Part shown: one piece after another, positions 10,001 through 17,316 of the stretch
How positions within the stretch are numbered: position 1 is the stretch's first letter
How the letters are laid out: the number at the start of each line of letters is the position of its first letter
Assembly: GCA_963422705.1 (NCBI GenBank)
Contig: OY730443.1
Coordinates: 2,232,001-2,296,000 of the forward strand
DNA from: G963422705 sp963422705
GTDB lineage: Bacteria > Poribacteria > WGA-4E > WGA-3G
Direction of reading: 5' to 3'
DNA length: 64,000 nucleotides
Notes under the pieces: model-generated
Databases searched by the model: none
The model's input: only the letters and a program-made list of their open reading frames with translations
What the model was told of the DNA's origin: nothing
Position numbers and translations under genes: made by a program

Positions 10001-10193
10001 CGTATCGTCCATCCGTTGGCCGCCGTACAGGTTCAACATAAGCGACATGCCACGGCTCCGGGCCGAGGCATCGCAAAAAGGTTGCTGGGTTAAAGGTGCC
10101 CGCCCCGACTTCAACATCGTATGGTTGCTGAATCACACAGCCATAATCGGACCAGAATTTTTCTAATGCTAAAATAATTTCTTGGAAAGTCAT
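7026..10193 (-). CDS. glyQS: Fused glycyl-tRNA synthetase (alpha plus beta chains)
   Basis: 1055 residues. Residues 1 to about 300 are the GlyQ catalytic alpha chain (MTFQEIILALEKFWSDYGC, TFNPATFLRCLGPEPW, GLGWEVWWNGAEVTQFTYFQQ). After a linker of about 20 residues, residues from about 320 are the GlyS beta chain (ELLFEIGTEEIPASYV, KRFARPIRWLVAL, a C-terminal anticodon-binding helical part). The enzyme charges tRNA-Gly in the cytoplasm. Alpha and beta are separate genes in most bacteria; a fused single chain is known from some lineages, for example chlamydiae. The full domain order and absence of internal stops argue for a functional fusion. A promoter lies about 140 bases upstream. Confidence 0.95.
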   Translation of the reverse strand: MTFQEIILALEKFWSDYGCVIQQPYDVEVGAGTFNPATFLRCLGPEPWHVAYVEPVRRPTDGRYAENPFRLGAYYQYQVILKPAPENVLQLYLESLYHLGISARQNDIRFVEDDWESPTLGASGLGWEVWWNGAEVTQFTYFQQMGSIELKPVCAEITYGLERIALYLQDVDSFFDIRWNENACYGDVYHQSEVEHSIYNFQRADVEMLFQLFGTYEKETYACLDTGLVLPATDYVLKCSHTFNMLDARGVISVTERINYIERVRRLAQRIARAYVKQREEMEHPLRGKWVTGNPRDSAQHHPPPKPISQPNEIEQMLSTEKTELLFEIGTEEIPASYVPPALEQLRLMAAESFTHHRITVDEVKVFGTPRRITLAVKELATCQEAREIEVVGPPKRIAYDEDGVPTKAAIGFAKTQGVGLTELRIVETSRGAYVAVTKREKGVRTEDILKTLLPDWIEKLRFPKTMRWFNEEESNRKRFARPIRWLVALLGDKVIPCTYGSVTTGRLSYGHRSLHPEPIPLVSASLDTYVSQLRNANVIVEQDERRETIKKQLLNILKTEGCLPKIDEELLDTVNYLVENPQPIVGSFNESHLVLPPEVLITAMKKHQRYFPLWKAKSAKPKKPLTSSPGAPSVSSIQNRFITISNGTDGNFDGVRHGNERVLHARLNDAEFFYREDRKTTLADKVERLDTVVFHAKLGSLLDKAKRLKKLVRFIGRTLQLPEATCRDAERAAWLCKADLTTQLVIELPTLQGIAGKYYAENAGEVAPVANAIAEHYHPLGADTPVPETEVGALIAIADKLDTIVGYFGIEERPTGSQDAYSLRRHALGTLRILEERQLHLSLDIVVEKAFSLYQVELAADTVANVLSFIKERLRGILQIQGNYAPDVADAVLASDDINVPNILKRADVIAKFKDTAQEPENTSRETENQLNLSFELVYNALNRVLRILPETPPVDVNETLLIDEAEKSLAARIIDAEPHFEKSVQTGDYSRLLIQLAELQPAIERFFDDVLVMAKEPEIRENRLALLNRIAKHIYTLADLTKLVIAGERKVNN

Positions 10194-10332
10194 ATTCTAT
10201 TTGCAGGCGTATTCTCCATTTAAAATTATTCGTAAAACCCACAATATGTCATCATGCGCCCAGCGCTCGACAGTGCTTAAAAGTAACACATGGGGCTTCA
10301 CGATTTTACCAAATTTCCCAAAATTCAGCCAT

Positions 10333-10361
10333 ATTTTAACACAACAAATCTTTTTAATCAA
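10333..10361 (-). promoter_or_regulatory. Putative promoter of glyQS
   Basis: TTGATT, a 17-base spacer and TAAAAT on the minus strand give a leader of roughly 130 bases. No T-box consensus is visible in that leader. The 10194-10481 interval otherwise looks non-coding and A+T rich. Confidence 0.5.
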
Positions 10362-10481
10362 TGATTTATTTGGAAAAATAGAACCATACTGGTTCGATTA
10401 AAAGTTGACAGCACCCTTGAAACGTCACCACCGTCTATAAAAGTATATCACATCACGTGGTAACAAGTGTTAATATTAGGC

Positions 10482-11891
10482 TCATGCTGGATTCAGCGAT
10501 AGAGCCCAGTCAGGCTCATCTTCTGGATTTCCAAGTGGGCCGTGCGCATTTCGCACAACGCGGCGTTGCGCATCGTACCAACCGGCATAACTTGTCGCAG
10601 GCTGGAAGGTATCATTTCGGGTATCCATCAATCTCAAGAGCGTCCGCTCCATTTCGTTTGCGAGATATATTTCTTGGGGATTGTCAATCAAATTCGTCAT
10701 CTGTAGCGGTTCCGCTTGCAGGTGATACAGTACGCGTTTCCCGCTAAGCCACCGGGCGTAACTGTGCGTTTTTGTGCGTACCCCGCGCCACTCGCCCCCA
10801 TCAACAAGGTAATCGTAGGTTTTCCCAAAATTCATTGTCAGGACGGCATCCTGCTCAAATGCATTGTTTCCCCCGCGCCATGATGCGGACAAGTCATAGC
10901 CTTCAATTGTGCGAGGGGGCTGTATGCCACACAACCCACAAAGGGATGGAAACAAGTCGACAGGCGATGTGAGGGTATCGCAAGTTCTACCGCCGTCAAA
11001 AACGCCGGGCATTCGCATTATCAGCGGAACTTTGATAGATTCCTCATAAGGTTGTTTCTTTGCCCAGAAATTGATACCTTGTGCGCCACCTTGTGTCCCG
11101 TGGTCCGCTCCAAAAATCAGTAGCGTGTTTTCAACACGCCCGGTTCTTTCAAGATAATCCATCAACTTCCCAAGCATATCGTCTACGGCTAACACCATGG
11201 CGAGGTAATGTCGATAAATCTGTAACGATTCTGCGCGAACTGAGTCCGGAACGTTAGCTGGCAAATCGAGTTGTGCAGGTAATCGTTCATAATATTCCTT
11301 CGGTGCAAATTCATAGGGTGTGGCGTGTGCTTGGTGAGGGGAGATAAACAAGCAGAAGGGCGCGTCATCGTCCAAGTCATCCATAAACTGGAAGGCGTAT
11401 CTATTGAGTGCATCTGTCTCGTATCCATCCCAGGTTTCGTTCTGCCAATTGTCAAGATTAACTGTCCCATTGAAATAGTCAGTGTGAAAATTGTAACCGC
11501 GCCAATGTTGAAATCCGAGCCTGTCGCGTCCTTCGGGGACGTAATCCCGTCCCCCAATTTCAGGAAACGAACCGGTGTGTAGATGCCATTTACCTATCCA
11601 TGCTGTACGGTAGCCGTTTCGGCTAAAAACATCACCGATGCCGATTTCATCGTAGCGGGTTTTGACGAAATTAATGAGATGCCCTGTCGTTTGTGGATGA
11701 CGTCCTGTCAATAGCATAGAACGGTATGGCGTGCAAACCGGGGCGGTAGCAATCGCATTAGAAAAAACGGCGCCTTGCCGTGCGAGCCGTTGGATATGCG
11801 GCGTTTCAATCTGCGTTTCGCCGTATACGGGCAACGAACACGCCCGAATCTGGTCTGCAAGGAGGTAAACAATATTCGGTTTATCTGTCAT
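10482..11891 (-). CDS. Type I sulfatase
   Basis: 469 residues. The N-terminus NIVYLLADQ provides metal ligands. The sulfatase signature CTPYRSMLLTGR starts at C53, the residue converted to formylglycine. The C-x-P-x-R form indicates maturation by an FGE or anaerobic sulfatase maturase, neither of which is in this window. Further family blocks are IGKWHLH, DHGTQGG and GYDLSASWRG. There is no signal peptide, so it appears cytoplasmic unless the start is wrong. The substrate is probably a sulfated sugar or small sulfate ester. An IS200/IS605 right end lies 35 bases upstream of the start codon. Confidence 0.9.
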   Translation of the reverse strand: MTDKPNIVYLLADQIRACSLPVYGETQIETPHIQRLARQGAVFSNAIATAPVCTPYRSMLLTGRHPQTTGHLINFVKTRYDEIGIGDVFSRNGYRTAWIGKWHLHTGSFPEIGGRDYVPEGRDRLGFQHWRGYNFHTDYFNGTVNLDNWQNETWDGYETDALNRYAFQFMDDLDDDAPFCLFISPHQAHATPYEFAPKEYYERLPAQLDLPANVPDSVRAESLQIYRHYLAMVLAVDDMLGKLMDYLERTGRVENTLLIFGADHGTQGGAQGINFWAKKQPYEESIKVPLIMRMPGVFDGGRTCDTLTSPVDLFPSLCGLCGIQPPRTIEGYDLSASWRGGNNAFEQDAVLTMNFGKTYDYLVDGGEWRGVRTKTHSYARWLSGKRVLYHLQAEPLQMTNLIDNPQEIYLANEMERTLLRLMDTRNDTFQPATSYAGWYDAQRRVVRNAHGPLGNPEDEPDWALSLNPA

Positions 11892-11925
11892 AACTACAGT
11901 TCCTTATCATCATCTTTGACATACT

Positions 11926-12110
11926 CCCACGCCTAAAGGCATGGGGTTCTTTTGTTCCTTTTAGGAACAAACCGAAGTGTTTAAGACGAGGCAACAGGGA
12001 CTTCCAAGCGAAAGCCCAAGGGCGGTGTCATCCGGGGAGAACCCATTTCCGCCACTACGGGGACACCGATAGAACGGTATACGGTTCTAACCGAAGTGCC
12101 CCAGATACTT
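11926..12110 (-). ncRNA. Putative omega (reRNA) region of element A
   Basis: TnpB nucleases use an RNA derived from the 3' end of tnpB and the element right end. This interval covers that position, ends in a right-end hairpin and holds a second hairpin near 11953-11969 (TTCCT...AGGAA). No RNA boundary can be read directly; this is an assignment by position. Confidence 0.3.
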
Positions 12111-12691
12111 TTCTCGGATATTCATCGCACCGACACCGTCGCGATGATATTTGAAACCACATTTACAGCTATAGTTGCGATTCTTAGCTTTTTTTTTGTT
12201 GCCACATTTGGGGCAAGTTTGAGAGGTATAGGATTCGTCAATGACTTTGACTTTGATACCTAACGCTTTCGCTTTGTAGGTTATCAATGCGGTAATCTTA
12301 CCAAAAGCCCACTGGTGGAGTTTCTGGTTCGTCTTTTTTCCGTAGTCTCTGTTGTTTCGGATACCTGTGAGGGCGCCGAGTATGATTGTGCCAATCCCTT
12401 TTGCTTGGCAGTATTTGACGAACTTAGTCGTCTGTTTGTGGCGTGCGTCTTTGAGTTGGTTATCAATCTTTCTAAGACGCTTCCACTTCCGACGTGTGAG
12501 TCTCCACCAGCGATGGGAATGGCGTTTACACCGATGCATCGTCAGACTGATTTCGGCAATCACTTTGTTTCTATAGCGGTATCGTGAGCGGATATACCGG
12601 CCATTGTAGATATGTGTGTCTTCACCGTCGTGAGAGACAATCGGGTGTATTTCGCCGATATCAACGCCGACAACAAGGCTACCTGTTTCAA

Positions 12692-12715
12692 GCGTAGGGC
12701 GAAACCGCCGTTTCG
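12692..12715 (+). repeat. 24-bp palindromic repeat, copy 1 (inside tnpB-A)
   Basis: GCGTAGGG followed by CGAAACCGCCGTTTCG, a 6-bp stem with a CGCC loop. On the tnpB strand it is read in frame as KRRFRPT. Confidence 0.85.
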
Positions 12716-13249
12716 GTGTTTCGGTGTGATACAAATACGAAAAATGGAGTGTCCAGTGTCCGTAGTTATCGCACAAATCAATCGTTGCGATATGTTCTGC
12801 TTTAGACATATCAAAGGTGTTGGGCAAACGGATATCTATTTTCGGTTTACCCCGTGCCATAGAAAGTTTAACGCGTTTACCATTCTTGCTACCTGCTACA
12901 AAACGAATGGCAGACTTTTCCAACGTGTCGTCATATAGTTTTTTCGTTTGTGAGGAGGTTTCGGCGTTCTAACGCCACCAGATTTTTCAGAGCAGAGTAG
13001 GACAACCAAGATTTGAAGTAACGCGCCCGAACCGCTTGCCGACTTTGGGAATGCAAGAGTGGATTAGAGAGTTTTTTGTCTATCCACCCTTCGCAGTCTT
13101 TGCCGATATAGAAGTCTCTGTGAGCATGAGGAGAGCCACGCTGCCACTGGTACATATCCATTTGATAGCAACAGGCATTCCAAACAGCAGCAGACGCAGC
13201 ATGAGCTTCAGAGAATATCGGTTGTGCTTCTATTTTCAGTGTTTGGGCA

Positions 13250-13273
13250 GCGTAGGGCGAAACCGCCGTTTCG
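13250..13273 (+). repeat. 24-bp palindromic repeat, copy 2 (5' part of tnpB-A)
   Basis: Identical to copy 1 over 24 bases, in a different reading frame of the same gene (ETAVSPYA), a few codons after the tnpB start. Confidence 0.85.
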
Positions 13274-13290
13274 CGGTAGAAACTTGGCAT

Positions 13291-13704
13291 TTAGACACCT
13301 TTCTGGTTTTCTACATATTGTTTGAGAACTTGTAGTGTTACACTCCCGGTAGACGCTACAAAATAGGAACGTGTCCATAAATTCGGCAGTCTTGATTTTA
13401 GGTGCGGAAATTCCTCACGAAGAACTTTAGCCGTCATTCCTTTTAGTTTGCCAATCATGACACCAACGGCTAAAGTTGGAGGAATGCTAATCAACAAATG
13501 TATATGGTGTGTCATTGTCTCTAAAGCACGAACCTTAAATCCGTGTTTTTCTTCTGATGCTATTACAAGTTCTTTGAATCGTTCTTGAATTTCAGAAGAC
13601 AAGACACTTCTTCTGTATTTTGTACACCAGATGATATGGTACTCACAGGCGTATGTAGCAGCCCGCGTCGTTTGATACGTTAAAATCGGTGTTTCTAATT
13701 TCAT
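13291..13704 (-). CDS. tnpA: IS200/IS605 Y1 transposase TnpA
   Basis: 137 residues, the usual size for this single-strand HUH transposase. The HUH motif is THHIHLL and the catalytic tyrosine is in VLKQYVENQ near the C-terminus. YHIIWCTKYRR at the N-terminus and LKSRLPNLWTRSYFV are family blocks. It has a consensus promoter at 13738-13766. Its stop codon directly abuts the tnpB start. It acts by excising and inserting the element as single-stranded DNA, recognising the end hairpins. It appears intact. Confidence 0.9.
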   Translation of the reverse strand: MKLETPILTYQTTRAATYACEYHIIWCTKYRRSVLSSEIQERFKELVIASEEKHGFKVRALETMTHHIHLLISIPPTLAVGVMIGKLKGMTAKVLREEFPHLKSRLPNLWTRSYFVASTGSVTLQVLKQYVENQKGV

Positions 13705-13737
13705 TCTAAACCCTTTTGTATGTTAGATTATACATAT

Positions 13738-13766
13738 ATTATACCACAAAAATATTAGAATGTCAA
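13738..13766 (-). promoter_or_regulatory. tnpA promoter of element A
   Basis: TTGACA, 17 bases, TATAAT on the minus strand, with TGTGG directly before the -10 box. The same arrangement occurs at 48807-48835. The 13705-14023 interval holds this promoter, the element left end (13819-13839) and otherwise nothing I can identify. Confidence 0.75.
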
Positions 13767-14023
13767 CTCTTTTTTCAATATATCCCCTTGTTCTAATTCA
13801 ATAGGGCGGTGTCTACATCCCCCAGCTAAAGCAAGGGGGTTTTGACACCGAAGAAAATGATAAAAAATCTGACAAACAGATTGTTTCAGCGGTATCATGC
13901 CTTGTCCTGCAAATTGTGATAAAGATGTCCTGTTTATACCACCCGTATCAGTATATCTTCTCCAGTTTTTTCTTCGGTATCGTATTGTCTTAGTACATAA
14001 TTCGGAGCGAGCCGGTGAGATAA

Positions 14024-15820
14024 TTACGGTTCTGTTGTAATTTCAAAAATCCGATATCGTTTTTTCTTCCCCGGCCCGATTTCCACCTCGCCCTCAAGCA
14101 AACGCGGATAATCGTAATGTGTTTCCTTGACAGAGAAGAGATAAGGAATTGCGCCTGCTATCCTCGCCTTTTTTGCTTCAATTGCCAAATTTCGCGGCAT
14201 TTTCATGTGCCGGCTGTAAATCTGGTAGGTTGAACGAGCGGCGTAGTACATCAAATCGAAATGTGCACCGACACGTTCATCATCGAGAAAAAAGCAAGCA
14301 TTCTCTGGCAACATATTTTGGAGGCGGGGCCCGCTTTCTGCATACAGCGGCGTTTCACGATTCTGTTCTGTTACCCGGTACGCTGCCTCCACATATTTGA
14401 CTGTATAAAACAAGGCAAGCCCCAAGGCAACTGTTCGCGCGCCTCGCCAGGCCCATTTCTGCAACTGCATCGCAATATCTTCAGAGTTCCTTTGCGACAT
14501 GCGACGAGTGAGCAGATAAACACCCGCGAAAAGGGCGAGGAGTATCCCAAATCCGAGGAGTTGCTTAACAATCCAGAAGTTAGTGCGGATGTAAGGTGCA
14601 ATTTCTTGTGACATATCAAACCCGTCTCGACTTTTAACAAGAGAACGCCCCCCTGAAATGACGGTAATCGCAAGCATCGCCGCGCTCCAGATTGCGGTAT
14701 AGAGCCAATCCTTCCGCTGCCATGCCCGGCTGATGACGGCCGCGAGACAAATCAGCAGCGGTGGCACGGCAATCATTGTCGCAGATGGGGTTTTCGTCTC
14801 GGCGAGTGTGTGAGGCACGATAACTCCGATGGCCCAGGCCAAGATGAAAAATTCGGGTAACTGCCGGCGTTTGAACATAACGACTATCAAACATAACACG
14901 GCGGCGATAACAGCGGCGTAAAACACCGGATAAAATAGTGGCATGTAATCAAACAGTGGCCTGTCCCACGATGCGCCCCAATTTTCGATATCAGTATTGA
15001 GATGTTCAAGTACGCGTTTGTGTTCCCATAAGAATTCTTTCGGATAACGGATGAGACAGTAGATAATCCATGGAGCAACCGTTCCGATTGCTGCCATCAG
15101 ATTTAGGCAGATATCAGTTATCCGGACGCGTTTATCAAGGCGAATCAATTTGAGGCGTGCCGCCAGCCACACTACAAAAGCAATGCCAAAGGTAATCAGA
15201 GCGAGATAACTTTTCGACAAATAGGCAATTCCCATCGTAACGCCTGATAGGATGTAATTTCTCCGTTTCCCTGTCTGAATCGCGCGAAGTAAGAGCCAGC
15301 ATGAAACCTGAACCCAGAGTAGGAGGGCGATGTCAACGTGGTCAGAATAGCGATACCCGTGAACGGATGCAAAGAGAAATGGATTGAAGGCTTGTAGAAA
15401 TGCGGCGATGAGGGCTGCCCGTTTGTCGAAAAGAGCTGAGGCAATGCGAAATGTTATCCACACTGTTAGAGCAAGGCTGATGGCGGATGGCAATCGGAGC
15501 GCGAAGGTATGGATACCAAAAATAAAGTGAGAGAGACAGATTGTCCACATCGCGACAGGCGGTTTATGCAACCAAATATGGTTTTCGCCCCAGTTTTTGT
15601 AATCATAAGGGAGCCATGGCGCATCATAGAGGGTAAATTTGAGTGGATGTTTTGTCAAATTGCGCGCGACGATTGCGTGAAAACCTTCATCCCAGTATGT
15701 GAGTCCACTGTGCCCAAGATTTTGCAACACTAGGGCAGCGGAAGTTGTAAGGATGCCGAGGAGAAGAAGATTTGTTATCGTAAAGTGGCTTTTTAAGCGT
15801 GCCCTGTCAAAATTCATCAA
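14024..15820 (-). CDS. Membrane glycosyltransferase, GT39/ArnT-like (GT-C fold)
   Basis: 598 residues with about ten or more hydrophobic segments. The first periplasmic loop has YWDEGFHAIVARNL, with the acidic pair D44-E45 typical of PMT/ArnT-type GT-C enzymes that use lipid-phosphate sugar donors. Further blocks are HKPPVAMW and LRLPSA, then RYSDHVDI and YLSKSYLALI. It should transfer a sugar from a polyprenyl-phosphate donor to an envelope acceptor (lipid, protein or polysaccharide). Acceptor and donor cannot be told from sequence. It stands alone between an IS element and the recO region. Confidence 0.85.
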   Translation of the reverse strand: MMNFDRARLKSHFTITNLLLLGILTTSAALVLQNLGHSGLTYWDEGFHAIVARNLTKHPLKFTLYDAPWLPYDYKNWGENHIWLHKPPVAMWTICLSHFIFGIHTFALRLPSAISLALTVWITFRIASALFDKRAALIAAFLQAFNPFLFASVHGYRYSDHVDIALLLWVQVSCWLLLRAIQTGKRRNYILSGVTMGIAYLSKSYLALITFGIAFVVWLAARLKLIRLDKRVRITDICLNLMAAIGTVAPWIIYCLIRYPKEFLWEHKRVLEHLNTDIENWGASWDRPLFDYMPLFYPVFYAAVIAAVLCLIVVMFKRRQLPEFFILAWAIGVIVPHTLAETKTPSATMIAVPPLLICLAAVISRAWQRKDWLYTAIWSAAMLAITVISGGRSLVKSRDGFDMSQEIAPYIRTNFWIVKQLLGFGILLALFAGVYLLTRRMSQRNSEDIAMQLQKWAWRGARTVALGLALFYTVKYVEAAYRVTEQNRETPLYAESGPRLQNMLPENACFFLDDERVGAHFDLMYYAARSTYQIYSRHMKMPRNLAIEAKKARIAGAIPYLFSVKETHYDYPRLLEGEVEIGPGKKKRYRIFEITTEP

Positions 15821-15845
15821 TTATGTCCTATTTCCAGAAAGGATG

Positions 15846-16075
15846 AAAGCGCCCCCGCGGGGAAGCTTCGGCTAGGTTTCTCGAAGCACGTATATCGGTG
15901 CTCCGTGATGGACTGCCCCCTGCGTTGCTTGATATCGCATTCTACCGGAAAAACGTTGCCTCTGTTTTGAGTAGAAGGTTAATGGGCTCCGATTGGGCAT
16001 CTCCGTGTTCTGCGTTGAACCCCCGGTAATCTAGGGGCCGCGGTTTGCAAGGACTATTTGCGAGTATTTTTCTTT
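15846..16075. other. GC-rich gene-free interval with long imperfect self-complementarity; possible structured RNA
   Basis: There is no convincing ORF between 15821 and 16178. The 15846-16050 part can be folded by eye into a long broken hairpin: an outer GC helix, GGTT/GAACC, CACG/CGTG, GGACTGCCC/GGGCATCTCC and an inner TTCTAC/GTAGAA, with internal bulges. A T-rich stretch follows near 16058. The general shape is like 6S RNA, but I cannot match any conserved sequence of 6S, SRP, tmRNA or RNase P, and the strand is undecided. Confidence 0.2.
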
Positions 16076-16178
16076 TCTACAAAGCCGAACCTTTATCTAC
16101 TTTCATATTAATTTCCTGCCATCTATGGAAAGGATTGCGCAATTCTGAAGGGGTAGTATTGAATGATAAAGACGGAGC

Positions 16179-16949
16179 TTATACATTCAATACCCTCTCA
16201 ATAAATCTGATGCTTTTTAAATTCCGTTGGGTATGGTACTGAATGAAACTTCCGAGTATCTGTTTCAATTCACGATGATTACGCGAGGAGGCCCGAAGCC
16301 GGTTTAACTCAGATGACGTTTGTAAACCAATCTGAAGGTGCCGGAGCCGTTTTAGTAAATTGCAACTTCCGGATGCAATTAAAAATGTTGCGATGTCACG
16401 ATACTCACACGCTGAACAAAGTACTCCCCCGTGTCTTACGCTAAAATTTAGTACCGTCGCTGTGATTCTTGAACCACAATAGGCGCATCGGGAAAGTTCG
16501 GGTCCGTAGCCGGCGAAATCAAGAACCTTAATTTCAAATGCCCTAGCGAGGAGCGGAACATCGATTGCATGGACTAAAAATTGATAGGTATTTTGCAGTA
16601 AATTGAAAACCTCTGGATTTGCGACAGCTTCGGATTCAACGGCATCCACCAATTCGGCGAAGTAGCATCCGTAAGTGATGCGCGTAAAATCTGAACGGAT
16701 TGCATCAAACCCGTTAATTAAATTAAAGTCGGTTATGTTCTGCAACTCCCGATTTTCACGATGTTTAAAGATAAGGTTCCCGTGGTTAAGGAGTTCTAAG
16801 CTGCCGGCGAGTTTGCTTTTTGCACTTTTAGCTCCGTACGCGACGGCTTTGACTTTACCAAAATCGGGGGTATAAAAAGTAATAATCTTATGGAATTCGC
16901 GGAAAGGAAAAGTGCGAATCACAATTGCTTGTGTTTTTCGAGCGGGCAT
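16179..16949 (-). CDS. recO: DNA repair protein RecO
   Basis: 256 residues from the ATG at 16949 (MPARKTQAIVIR); the open frame extends upstream to 17036, but the family starts at this OB-fold strand. The N-terminal OB domain includes DFGKVKAVAYGAKSAKSKLAG. The helical domain has a zinc-binding CAYCG...CSACEY pair. RecO anneals single strands and helps RecR load RecA in gap repair. There is no strong ribosome site. The end of the gene overlaps an inverted repeat (TATTGAATG/CATTCAATA, 16157-16192) that may act in transcript ending, although it lacks a T-run. Confidence 0.9.
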   Translation of the reverse strand: MPARKTQAIVIRTFPFREFHKIITFYTPDFGKVKAVAYGAKSAKSKLAGSLELLNHGNLIFKHRENRELQNITDFNLINGFDAIRSDFTRITYGCYFAELVDAVESEAVANPEVFNLLQNTYQFLVHAIDVPLLARAFEIKVLDFAGYGPELSRCAYCGSRITATVLNFSVRHGGVLCSACEYRDIATFLIASGSCNLLKRLRHLQIGLQTSSELNRLRASSRNHRELKQILGSFIQYHTQRNLKSIRFIERVLNV

Positions 16950-17106
16950 GGTTATCGGATTCGTGTATTTGTAACGCGAGTTGCATCTTGATAAGACAGA
17001 AATTACGCTGCAATAGGAAGGGGGAGTTCCCGCCAAATGACTTGCATTTTCTGGAAGGGCCTTAGAGAAACATGAAAAGCGTGTTATCTGTTTCTGTACG
17101 AAAAAT

Positions 17107-17180
17107 CGGGGCGAGAGGATTCGAACCTCCGACTTCCTGCTCCCGAAGCAGGCGCGCTAGCCGGGCTGCGCTACGCCCCG
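17107..17180 (-). tRNA. tRNA-Pro (CGG anticodon)
   Basis: A 74-base cloverleaf on the minus strand beginning CGGGGCG and ending CGCCCCG. The anticodon stem CCTGC/GCAGG encloses the loop TTCGGGA, giving anticodon CGG. The T-loop GTTCGAATC is canonical and no CCA is encoded. Confidence 0.95.
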
Positions 17181-17200
17181 TTGTTCCCTTACTTAACCTA

Positions 17201-17229
17201 ATTATACGCTATTTTACCCCGGTTGTCAA
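17201..17229 (-). promoter_or_regulatory. tRNA-Pro promoter
   Basis: TTGACA, 17 bases, TATAAT, with the -10 about 20 bases before the tRNA. A second TTGACA lies just upstream, embedded in a short A/T-rich duplication. Confidence 0.8.
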
Positions 17230-17316
17230 ATTAATTTTCAATTTGTCAAATTAAAAACCGCCCGATAGGTAAATATGAGTCGGCGCGCGAAGAGTAAGTC
17301 AACGTTCCGGCTAGGT

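Larger units (their letters stand above)
12087..13290 (-). pseudogene. tnpB: TnpB (OrfB) of element A, interrupted by two frameshifts
   Basis: The ATG at 13290 abuts the tnpA stop codon (TAA then ATG). The first segment runs to 12931, the last from 12923 to 12087. Reading one extra A in an A-run near 12993 and again in the run near 12916 restores one continuous chain: KKSGGVRTPKPPHKRKNY, then TRWKKSAIRFVAG. The restored protein of about 400 residues has RuvC-I GVDIG, an arginine/lysine-rich bridge-like helix, a zinc ribbon CPKCG...CKCG and RuvC-III YHRDGVGAMNI. At the usual RuvC-II site I read ILGALTGI, without the acidic residue. Two copies of the 24-bp palindromic repeat (12692-12715 and 13250-13273) lie inside. 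Sequence error, decay or slippage on A-runs could each explain the shifts. Confidence 0.75.
11918..13850 (-). mobile_element. IS200/IS605-family element A (tnpA plus tnpB)
   Basis: tnpA and tnpB lie head to tail on the minus strand, bounded by end hairpins instead of terminal inverted repeats. The left-end hairpin is at 13819-13839 (CCCCC...GGGGG in plus sense). The right-end hairpin is at 11926-11946 (CCCATGCC TTTA GGCGTGGG in minus sense). Exact ends are approximate because cleavage sites in this family are defined by short tetra- or pentanucleotides that I cannot assign. tnpA looks intact; tnpB has two frameshifts, so tnpB is probably inactive unless these are sequence errors. Confidence 0.8.

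Noticed and set aside
10194..10481. T-box riboswitch before glyQS
   Set aside because: No T-box sequence or specifier-loop layout is visible in the leader.
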